Shown: piece by piece, positions 22,454 to 30,877 of the stretch
How the letters are laid out: each line of letters opens with the position of its first letter
Numbering within the stretch: the stretch's first letter is position 1
From: Gentiana macrophylla
Lineage: Eukaryota; Streptophyta; Magnoliopsida; Gentianales; Gentianaceae
NCBI GenBank assembly: GCA_026214975.1
Contig: CM047808.1
Location: 56,260,583 to 56,324,582, forward strand
Direction of reading: 5' to 3'
DNA: 64,000 bases
Notes under the pieces: generated by a model
Seen by the model: the letters and a program-made list of their open reading frames with translations, nothing else
Database searches by the model: none
Told to the model about the DNA's origin: nothing
Program-made: the position numbers and the translations under genes

Positions 22454-22717
22454 TTGTGCTTTCTAGATATGGATTTCGGAGTTCTACCAGAGGAGTTACC
22501 TTTCCTTAGGAGGATCCCACTTATCACTGTAGATGACGGCCCGGGAGGGACTATAGTGTTGCACGTAGACTTTGATATTAGTACCGGCATCAGGACTGTC
22601 ACCTATGTTCTTATTGTTCCCCGTTGTTCGGGATGTGGAGACTTTACTACTGAGGAGTTGCAGGTAGCTCTAGGACGCCCGTACACAATCCTCAATGATC
22701 CAATGTCGATGATTTAG
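22454..22717 (+). CDS. Small ORF after E pol, unknown
   Basis: An 87-codon frame in E between integrase and the post-pol ORF; a second Met at 22469 (MDFGVLPEELP) may be the real start. It contains a G-P-G-G turn, a repeated V-D/D-F pattern and a PRCSGCG Cys pair. I recognise no family. It has no neighbouring promoter signal and lies in a region otherwise noncoding. It could be a shrunken remnant of a larger coding region or chance. Confidence 0.25.
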   Translation: MCFLDMDFGVLPEELPFLRRIPLITVDDGPGGTIVLHVDFDISTGIRTVTYVLIVPRCSGCGDFTTEELQVALGRPYTILNDPMSMI

Positions 22718-23065
22718 CGCTAGTCTTTATAAAGTCGAACATTTTCGAGGTGTTGATGTACCGGTGAGGACCGGGTCTCTGCAGGATGAGTATGATTTCC
22801 CTCCGGCGATTGATATGCTCCGCCGTCTTATCCGGGTGATAGATTGGTCAGAAATTTACGATGACTAGCATTGTTAGGTTGTTTCGTCGAGCAAACGACG
22901 TAAAACGAAAGCGCTTGGTGGGAGGCAACCCACTGTTTTCTAGTAATTTTATGAACTTCGTTGATTTCCATTTGTATTTTTGAAGTTTTATTTAAGTTTA
23001 ATGAGAAACGGCTTATTTGAATTTAAATTGCATGAAAATTTGATAATTTTGTTGAGAAACTGCAT
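22718..23065 (+). other. E spacer with AGGCAACCCA hairpin motif
   Basis: No gene. At 22906-22936 lies AAAGCGCTTGGTGGGAGGCA followed by ACCCACT. The GTGGG and CCCAC arms can pair around AGGCAA. From memory, a similar motif recurs at this place in other plant Athila-type elements. Confidence 0.4.
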
Positions 23066-23269
23066 TGGACGCCCGTCTAGAGGACTGGACGTCCGTCTGC
23101 CCTGTGTATCTCTTGGACGCCCGTCCAACATTTTGGACGCCCGTCTGAATATTTCCCTCCAATCCTGTTCAGTTTTTGAATGTTTGGACGAGCGTCTGAA
23201 AATCAGGACGCCCGTCTAGTTCATATAATTTCTAGCCGGACGCCCGTCCGCTGAGTTGGACGAGCGTCC
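23066..23269 (+). repeat. E internal array of GGACGCCCGTCC-type motifs
   Basis: Eight variants in about 205 bp: near 23066, 23086, 23113, 23134, 23184, 23205, 23237 and 23257. Five carry the exact core GGACGCCCGTC; the others are GGACGTCCGTC or GGACGAGCGTC. The array stops 9 bp before a TATA box, paralleling the LTR layout. Confidence 0.8.
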
Positions 23270-23277
23270 CACATATG

Positions 23278-23289
23278 TCTATATATACC
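23278..23289 (+). promoter_or_regulatory. Internal TATA box for the E post-pol ORF
   Basis: TCTATATATACC lies directly after the motif array and shares CTATATATAC with the LTR TATA box at 14585-14594. It is followed by a pyrimidine-rich leader. Confidence 0.6.
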
Positions 23290-23583
23290 CCCTCCTTCCA
23301 TGAACCCTCATTTTTTCAGGATTTCAAACGCGAAACCGATCCTTCTCCCCCCCTTTTTGCCCTAAAATCTTTGATTCTAAACCATTTCAAGCGATTCAAA
23401 CTGCTATAGACCGCTCTTGATCCCCTCTCTTTGATTTTCAAAGCCAAATTCCCAAACACCATATTTTTGGAGAATCAGAGCCCCTCTTGATCCGACTTTT
23501 AAGGAAAAGATCCGATTTTGGAAGCCACATTGGTGTTGTTTGGACTGATTTTCATCTCGATCAGCATCTACTCACCTTACTTG

Positions 23584-23859
23584 GTAAGTTAGTAACAACT
23601 TTTCTAGATTTCATTCACGTTTTTGTGAGTTCGATCTTTGGGTCGGCTCGTTCACTTGAATATTACCTTAATTCGTTTTTTTTCTGGTTTTGTGGTTTCT
23701 TTCTACTCTGTTATTGTGCTGTGGTGTTGTGATGGATGATGAATGGGTTGTTTGGTGCTGATTATGGTTGTGGTTGGTGGTTTGGTTGTTTTGAAATCCC
23801 GATTTGGATGTTAAAACGTGTACCTTGTTTTGAATTGGGATTGTTTTGGTTTAGCCTAG
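23584..23859 (+). other. Candidate 5'-leader intron of the E post-pol transcript
   Basis: Donor TTG/GTAAGTTAG at 23581-23592. A T-rich tract ends in TTTAGCCTAG/G at 23850-23860, 9 bp before the ATG at 23869. The 276-bp length and T-rich composition fit a plant intron. Inferred from sequence only. Confidence 0.45.
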
Positions 23860-23868
23860 GAGTGAATC

Positions 23869-25344
23869 ATGGTGCATAAGAAGGCGGTAGTCAAGAGACA
23901 TGGTAAGGATGTGGCCAGGGAGGCCGGGAAGAAGCGGAAAGAGTTTGATCCCACCTTAGTTGATCCAAACCGAGGTGTTAGTATTCGTGAGCAACCCCAT
24001 AGAGCCACCCAAACTAGGGCTACTTTGAGGGATGAGCCAACCTCGGAATGTGAGACGGATGATGATATTCCCTTGGTAAGGATGCCTAGAGCTCAGAGAG
24101 GTGGAGCATCGTCTAGGGTTGAGGAGGCTATGGATGCTCCTCGGGAAGAGGAACCGGTGGAGACTAGGGCTGCACAACCTAGGAAAAAAGCAAAAACCGT
24201 AGCCCCCATGCCGATGCCTCGTAGATTCGTGAACCCTAGATCCCACAACGCTTATACTAAACACTATTTCTCGAGGACCATGTTGATTGAGAGGGCTACG
24301 TTGGAGGCGAAGGTGGATCCGGGTTTCGTTAAGTTGCTAAAAGACCGGAAATGGGATGCCTTGATGACGATCCCGACTACCCCGGCTGGTTCCCTAGTTC
24401 GGGAATTTTACGCTAATTGTTCGGAGACCGACTTGGAGATGGGGGTGGTTGTGGTTCGAGGGGTAGAAGTTCCGTTTACGCCGGAGGTGATTAATCAGAA
24501 GTATAACTTGGCGGCTTTTGAGGGACGGGACTACAAGGAAGAAATTGTTCATAGACAGAGTACGGGGCGAGATCCTTTGGAGGAGTTATGGTTGAGAGTT
24601 TGCCCGGAGGTGGCTTGGACATTGAGGCCGGGTGGAGACCGGAAAGAGTTAGTCACCACTACCTGGACGGAGGATTGGAAAGTCCAGTGTAGGTTTATTC
24701 AGAGTCGGTTATTACCAAAGAACAACTTGACGCATTTTCATATTGGTGACCTAGGCATGCTTTATGCGTTGACTTTTGGCCTAAATGTGAACGTGGGAAA
24801 AGCATTATACGATGAGGTGGCTATCAATCAGAAGATTTATACAAGTTGCTTGATTATCCCTCATTTGATTCACAGTTTGTGTCTTGATGCCGGTGTGCCT
24901 GAGTATGGAGCGGATCATAGACCGAAGAACCCGAGGCCTATACAGAGGGAGAAGGGTAAGTCTTCGGGACATTCTGAGTCGGGGGCACCACAGGAGCCTG
25001 GTTCGTCATCAGCACCGCCTCGAGCATCCTCACTTCCTACTATATATCCCTCAGTCTGGATGAGGTTGAGTATGGGCAACAGTGTTCGGAACCGGTTAGA
25101 GGATATTCGGACTACACAAAACAACATTTTGACGATTCTGCAGTGTATCAGTGAGGGCCGGCAGCCGAGGGATGACAGAATCTTCGCTCCGAGCACCATG
25201 GATTATAGCTATTCTGATGCGATTGAGCAGGCAATTGCGTATGTTTTGGAGGAATCTGAGTCTTCTTCACATGAGGAGCAGCCTGATACCCCTGCGGGTG
25301 ATGTACCTCCGGCTGATGATTCTGCGGCTCCGGGGCAGTCATGA
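23869..25344 (+). CDS. E post-pol accessory protein, intact, 'putative plant transposon protein' type
   Basis: A 491-codon uninterrupted ORF, the only intact long frame of E. The first ATG after the internal TATA was taken as start. Residues 1-25 are strongly basic (nuclear-signal-like, with HKKAVVKR and KKRK), and a second basic patch lies at 105-108. The recognisable domain spans about 120-340: L-V-R-E-F-Y-A-N at 176-183, V-R-G-V-E-V-P-F-T at 196-204, R-F-I-Q-S-R-L-L-P at 265-273, LYALTFGLNVNVG at 288-300, and PHLIHSLC at 321-328. The tail after 345 is Ser/Pro-rich, then acidic. This resembles the accessory domain after pol in large plant LTR elements. The molecular function is unknown; there is no envelope-like signal peptide or membrane anchor. 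Confidence 0.8.
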   Translation: MVHKKAVVKRHGKDVAREAGKKRKEFDPTLVDPNRGVSIREQPHRATQTRATLRDEPTSECETDDDIPLVRMPRAQRGGASSRVEEAMDAPREEEPVETRAAQPRKKAKTVAPMPMPRRFVNPRSHNAYTKHYFSRTMLIERATLEAKVDPGFVKLLKDRKWDALMTIPTTPAGSLVREFYANCSETDLEMGVVVVRGVEVPFTPEVINQKYNLAAFEGRDYKEEIVHRQSTGRDPLEELWLRVCPEVAWTLRPGGDRKELVTTTWTEDWKVQCRFIQSRLLPKNNLTHFHIGDLGMLYALTFGLNVNVGKALYDEVAINQKIYTSCLIIPHLIHSLCLDAGVPEYGADHRPKNPRPIQREKGKSSGHSESGAPQEPGSSSAPPRASSLPTIYPSVWMRLSMGNSVRNRLEDIRTTQNNILTILQCISEGRQPRDDRIFAPSTMDYSYSDAIEQAIAYVLEESESSSHEEQPDTPAGDVPPADDSAAPGQS

Positions 25345-26845
25345 TTTTATTTGTCCATTTTCGATTTTTATTTGTCCTAGATACTGTGATTGTATATTTT
25401 TGCTACTTTTGATTACGTGATTCGTTGTATTTTTCATTTAGCTACTAGTTATTCTTTCCGATGGATCAAGTAAGCCATAAGGCATCAGTACTTTCATTTC
25501 TACTTTGTTTAAATTTGTGGATGTGTTTCACGTTTCATCTTTTGATATTACTCGGTTTTGCTATATCTTTCCATTCTGGTATAATTCCCCGTTTTCCCTG
25601 AGATGTTTCCGTGTTTGTCAAGTCATGTAGGTATATTTTTAGTGGTTTTGTCGAGCTACATTGTATGGTTACGAGTTCTCAGTGTCACTACGTAGGCTCC
25701 GGCCTGACCGACGATTCGAGTACCTGTTAAAAATCAGCTAAGTTCTTTATCTTTTCTTTCATTCTACACAACATGAGGACATGTTGATCTTTAAGTGTGG
25801 GGGAGGGGGGATGATTTGATATGTATCTACACATTTGCTTAACTCGTTATGTTTCTATGCAAAATGAGCTAGAATTTTTCAAATTTTTCCGACATTTTTG
25901 TTTTTGTTTTGTCCCGAGTAGGCAATTCCATTCAATATTCGTTATTTTTATAGTCATCCAAGCTATATATCATATGTTTAATAAGTTAGTTGTTTCACCT
26001 GAGATCTATTTTTCACGAGCCATAGTGAATGATGAGCTAATTTATAAAGTTATACCCCTTTTTGACGAGTGATTTCTGATTTTCTTATAAGTCATGTGCC
26101 TAGTGCTACGTATATATCTTGAGATTTATGATAGTTTGTATTTAGATCCAAAGTATGTTATACTGTGAATATCTGAGGTTTGAATGTGATAAGTGAAACG
26201 TAACTACTGTGCTTTGAATAAGTTGTTTAAAAAAAAGAAGTAATTGGGTGTGTCGGAAGCTGGTCGATGATTTGAGTGCGGTAGGGCTTATCTCGAATGT
26301 CCTATACCACTATGATGACCAAAAGCTCACAACAGTCAGAAGAAGCTGCCTTATGATTTGTGTAAGGTAGGGCATATCCCGAATGTCCTATTCTGCTATG
26401 ACAGGGCAATGGCTCATTCTGATGTGCGTTTAAATGTGGAAATAGTTAAATCAACTTGCAATAAGAAGTGGTATGAATAAAAGGCTTAGTTATCGTATAC
26501 CTTATTCCCAGTAGAAACTGATAGATATGCTGTAGGGATTATCCTCTGAGTATTTCAGAAAGGCCCTAGATATATTCGATTATTCTTTTCGGGATATTTT
26601 ATGTTTGTAGGGTACATCTTATGAGCGTCATTTATTGCTCGTCTACGAGGGGGTATTAGCTGGTTTGATTTGAAATTTTCAAGTGTGGACTTAGTGGAAG
26701 TTTGTTATGGCTTTGCACAAGCACCGGGGTGAACCTCTAAGTTATTGAATATGTGTTATATTTGCTTGAATGTCTGTTTTTTGTCTCGAACCTTGGTCTT
26801 GTTTTGTTTTGCTTGGGACGAGCAAAAGCTTAAGTGTGGGGGAGT
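25345..26845 (+). other. E noncoding 3' region with two polypurine tracts
   Basis: No convincing gene. It contains a first polypurine tract at 25793-25810 (AAGTGTGGGGGAGGGGGG) and a second, LTR-adjacent one at 26832-26844 (AAGTGTGGGGGAG), about 1.04 kb apart. Two similar stretches near 26270-26310 and 26350-26400 share GGTAGGGC(T/A)TAT and CGAATGTCCTAT, a short internal duplication. Confidence 0.65.
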
Positions 26846-28385
26846 TGTTAAGGGTGAGTTTATACGATTTATAACGCTATATTCTATGATATTTTCCCTC
26901 ATATTCGTATAAAATTGCATAAGAAACGAGTGTCTAACGGAAGTATTGAGTAAGCGAGGTTTTTAACGAGTTAATCGCAAAATTGGTTGATTTTGGTGTT
27001 TTAATTGTTATTTTATGATTATTTGGACATTACTACATTTTGCGATGTTTTGATGTGTTATAGATGCACAAATTCGAGCTCAAGAGGTGATTCAAAGATG
27101 ATCAAGTCGGATTTAATTAAAGAGGACGAGATAATGATGATTTACATTGAAGAAGAAGGGATAAGTATGAAAAAAATCAAGATGAAGTTGATTCGGATCA
27201 AGGTCCGTAAGATTGAATCAGCGTCGAGATCGACGAAAGTCCCACCATCTCCAAACGAGCGCCCAGCTGAGAAATTTGATACGTAGATTTTGGGCGCCGA
27301 GTGGACGGGCGTCTGAAGCAAGTCCAAATCCATCCGACGGGCGTTCACAAGTATGGGCCGGGCGCCCTTCGCCGACTTAGCAGCGCCGCTTTGTTTTCTA
27401 TATATACAACGCGTTTTCTACCTTAAGGAGACCATATACTCATTATTCAAACCCTAAACCTAGGGGCGGCTTTAGGCTACGTTTTTACTTCTTTTATTCC
27501 AGTTTTTATGCTCCAAATTCTAGATTAAAAGTAGGCAGTTTTATGTTAGTTTATTCTGCAATTTTGAGTTTCCAGAGGATGTTGAGAGGCTAAGCTTCAT
27601 CAAACGAGCATTGTGAAGCCATCCTACATGTTTTGATTCTGTTTCTGCGATTATATTGTGAGTTTTACCTAAAGTTGTTTCCTTATTGCATGTTTATATT
27701 GTTTAATTGCAATTGCATCAAAAGATTTGCATGTTATGATTATCTTATGTTGATGAAAGTCTCTATAAGCCTTAGATCACCATGATAAGGAATAGTTGTT
27801 TAATCTATCATAACGAGAGTTAATAGGTTAGATTGCTAGGTTAAAGTTCACACCTTTGCTTCGTAAAATCGTTAATCTTAGATCGAAAGATATAGATTAA
27901 TAGGTAAATTACCTAAGAAATTAGGGTTCATGTTTTAGACAAGGTGAAATCACAACTTGGTTAGAAAACGCAATATAATCGAGATAATTGATACTTGTTA
28001 GGATAGGTGGATCAATCGCTCGTTTGTTCATTAAAACTTGAATTTAATCCCGTGAAACTTGAATTGTCTACATTAGTTACTTTTATTTCATATTAGTTTT
28101 AGTTTAAATAGTTCGCAACCCGTATCTTTCCTGGCTTTAGATCTTATCTTCTTCATCGGCTTTTACGTTTTAGTTAAGTTTGTTATCGCTTCGTTTAGTT
28201 TTATCCATTTGTTTAGATCGCTTTTTAGTGACATAATTTAATTAGACAAAAACTAGGGTTAACAATCGCCAGTTCCCCGTAAGATCGACCGGGTATCAAC
28301 CTCTATACTACGATCCTTATACTTGAGGAAAAACCGGATTTATAAATTTTATTACTTGTTTGCTTTATTAATAAAATCCGTGACA
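26846..28385 (+). repeat. E 3' LTR
   Basis: 1540 bp, TGTTAAGGGTGAGTTTATAC to AAATCCGTGACA, followed by target repeat AACAT (28386-28390). The motif cluster before the TATA box has drifted relative to the 5' LTR (for example GGGCCGGGCGCCC for GGACGGGCGCCC). The TATA box CTATATATAC is retained near 27400. Confidence 0.95.
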
Positions 28386-28390
28386 AACAT

Positions 28391-28524
28391 CCTTGCCTTC
28401 TTTATCTTCATCTAACCTGATGTTAGTACCGATAGGTGTTGAAATGCAAGCTGATTTTTCCATTCCAAACTTCTTGATCAATTCCCTTGTGTACTTAGTT
28501 TGGTGAATGAAAATTCCATCACCT
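28391..28524 (-). pseudogene. B pol: reverse transcriptase segment stranded between E and A
   Basis: A 134-bp remnant on the minus strand reads R-G-D-G-I-F-I-H-Q-T-K-Y-T, then K-K-F-G-M-E, TPIGTNIRLDEDK. It continues upstream at 40593 (LQVKQ) and downstream at 14042 (V-D-Q-T-L-Y-R-R), so it joins the two halves of B once A and E are removed. Confidence 0.92.
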
Positions 28525-28529
28525 CTTTG

Positions 28530-29918
28530 TGTTTGTCCCAGAGAAGGGTAAAACTATTGTCGGAGGGGGGGGAGGGTGAATGACTATAGTGGAGTTTCAA
28601 AATATTTTCTTGTAATTAAAAGCTTTTGGGCAGCGGATAAGTCCCTTCTTACTAATTTGTTTCAAAGTAGATTAAGCAATCACATATATAGGATATAATA
28701 TATGCAGTCTAATGGTTGCAGTAAGGTAAATTGCTGTAAGTAAAATTGACACAAGGCTTATAGTGGTTCAGGGTGGTGTAATCCCTTAATCCACTCTTCT
28801 CCTGTGATGATTGGAGGAATTCACTATTTTTTTTACAGATACAATAGTACGATTGTCCTTCACTTCCCAAACTTCACAATTTATAAGACTATCACTCCTT
28901 GACTGCAACAGCTTCAGATATTCAGTCTCTTTCACTGCTCCCTGGATCAAATCATTCAGCAGCTATCACAAACACAACTCCTTCTCAGATGCCTTCTGAT
29001 TCAGTTGCTTGATCTATGTGAGTTGGATTCACAAACTTGTTGATCAATCTCAATGCTTGATGTTTGTATTATAACTCTCATATTCGAGTTGATCACTAGA
29101 TAATATCGTTTAAGCATAGATAGAAGGCCTTTTTATTTTGACCGACTTTTTGCTCAGATTTATCGTTCATTCATCTTATTTTATTTTTCTGTCAGTGCCC
29201 TTTATTTATAACCTTGATTTGAATTTCCGTCCGTTGGCTATATTAATGAGGGGAATAATCCTTGATTCCCACTTAATTATATTCTTCTTGATTTCAGTGA
29301 TCGGATTTTTCTTCAAACGTTTATCAGAAAATCCGTCCTTGATTGATCCTCTATTGATTGTGCATTTAATGCATGATCCTCTGAATCTTCATCCTATTTC
29401 AAAATCTGATTTGGTAAGGTTTACTCTGCCGTTCTCTAAACGGTCAAGTGATCCATCTGACTTTTCCGTTTAGATCTTCCTTCAATGTTTTGTCTTCACT
29501 CAGGCGAAAGTCAGTTTACTCTGCCGATTCACTGTTTCCTTCATTATTTAATTTTAAGGAAAATCTTTGTACTTCACTGATCCTTGATTCGGGTGAGATC
29601 AGTGTTCACCATATTTAAACATTATGTTTCATCACTTAAAGCATAACTTAGACTTATCCAAGGTCATCACAGACTTCTTTGGTTATAAGTCAGACCTTAT
29701 GTCTTCATTGCTTCTTTGTTGGTGCTTGGCTGGCTTCACTCTGCCGAATGTCTGTTTTACTTTGCCGTCCTACCAACTTGTACAGTACTTGTCTGACTTT
29801 AACTTATACAACATGTCAGACTCTAAGTAAAGACTTATAAAGAGATTTCTAACTTATTTCAGGCTTGCTATAACAGCTAGTATGGCCATCATCAAAACAT
29901 AATAAAATGTTCCTAACA
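28530..29918 (-). repeat. A 3' LTR
   Basis: 1389 bp. The plus reading begins TGTTTGTCCCAGAGAAGG (the other copy has TGTTGGTCCTAGAGAAAG) and ends AAATGTTCCTAACA. A long G run near 28563 matches a shorter one in the partner. The TATA region CTATAAATAG of the partner is altered here to TTATAAATAA. Confidence 0.93.
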
Positions 29919-29932
29919 ATTTCCCCCTTTCT
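29919..29932 (-). promoter_or_regulatory. Polypurine tract of A
   Basis: Minus strand AGAAAGGGGGAAAT abuts the 3' LTR, preceded by GGCATCATC as in B. Confidence 0.87.
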
Positions 29933-30065
29933 GATGATGCCAAAACCTTCATAAGCCTGAACATAAGTAAGCGAAATTTTTTCATAATAATTTACAAAAT
30001 AAAACTCAAAAATTTTATTCATCCATTTAAGCGCAGCAAGTTCAAAATTTATTCAAATGTTACAA

Positions 30066-30835
30066 CTACATTTTGCTTAATTCAACCTTGTACCTTTTGA
30101 ACGTTGTGGTTTGGACTTCTTCCATATCTTTCCAATCATTCTCAGGAAACTTCCACTTCCAGTATGCCATAGCAGTGTATTCAGATACTCCTTGGAATAT
30201 TCTCTTGGCAAAGAGTTTGTTAAAGTCAGGCATAGTTTCATTTGCCCTGGGCTCTCCAAAGTACTTCTCAAGTCTCTCCCTAGCTTCTGCAATATGTGAG
30301 TCAGCAAACTTGAGACTTTTGTACAGACCCCATTGATCTTGTTTGTTCATTCTTCCCATAGGGCTGAAGAATTTTGCCATGTAGTTGAAATCTTCTTGTT
30401 GCTCAATTGGCAAGTCTTCTGGTCCATTTGCAGAAAGTGGTATGGCTGAACTTGGTCTGATGGTTCCATCACTTTGCTGGAGGGGGGCATGTTGTCTTTT
30501 AATGTTATTGTATATTTTGGCCATGTCAACTCTCCTCTGTTCATCCTGGTAGCTTAACCATTCTGCCCAAGCTTCATCTTGTGTTTGATTTGGATATAGT
30601 CCTTCATGGACTCTGAAAAATTCTCTCACATGATATAGGATTTCAGCTTCATACTCTTGTCTGTTTCTATGAGATGGGAAGCTTCTTTTATCTCTGCTAG
30701 TGCTAGATCTGTGATCTTTTGCTAACCTTCTATGTTGAGTAGGTCTAGGTCTTTGTTGTCCAGGTCTTTGTTGTCCACCTGATCTATCTCTATCATCATC
30801 CTTTCTTTGAAAAGGATGAGGAAATCCAATGCAGG
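30066..30835 (-). pseudogene. A post-pol ORF, C-terminal part
   Basis: An open frame of 187 codons from Met at 30629. The same frame reads upstream to about 30835 through an Arg/Gln/Asp-rich stretch (DDDRDRSGGQQRPGQQ, then RRLAKDHRSSTSRDKR), so the visible Met is not the true start. A frameshift near 30880 separates it from the 540-codon ORF. It ends with a W-K-W-K-F block and a charged tail, similar in position to the end of the B ORF. The Arg-rich stretch suggests nucleic-acid contact, which is inference only. No known family is recognised. Confidence 0.55.
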
Positions 30836-30877
30836 GTTCATTTAGGGCCTTTCTCTTTCTTTTCTAGCCCCCATTTG

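Larger units (their letters stand above)
14048..28385 (+). mobile_element. Element E: Ty3/gypsy retrotransposon, Athila-like, 14.3 kb
   Basis: Two long LTRs (14048-15573 and 26846-28385) differ only slightly. Target repeats AACAT lie at 14043-14047 and 28386-28390. The order is 5' LTR, tRNA-Asp-like primer site, long leader, gag, protease, reverse transcriptase, RNase H, integrase, post-pol ORF, polypurine tract, 3' LTR. Integrase after RNase H marks gypsy. The protease core CDLGA, the LILGRPFL block and the late ORF point to the Athila group. gag-pol has many frameshifts, while the 491-codon post-pol ORF is intact. LTR similarity suggests insertion later than D, F and B. Confidence 0.95.

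Noticed and set aside
23869..25344. E accessory protein as a retroviral-type envelope
   Set aside because: No signal peptide, no C-terminal membrane anchor, and strongly basic N-terminus; nuclear or RNA-related roles fit better.
14048..28385. E as an integrated plant pararetrovirus
   Set aside because: It has LTRs, target repeats, a tRNA-Asp-like primer site and an integrase, with no movement or coat protein, so it is an LTR retrotransposon.
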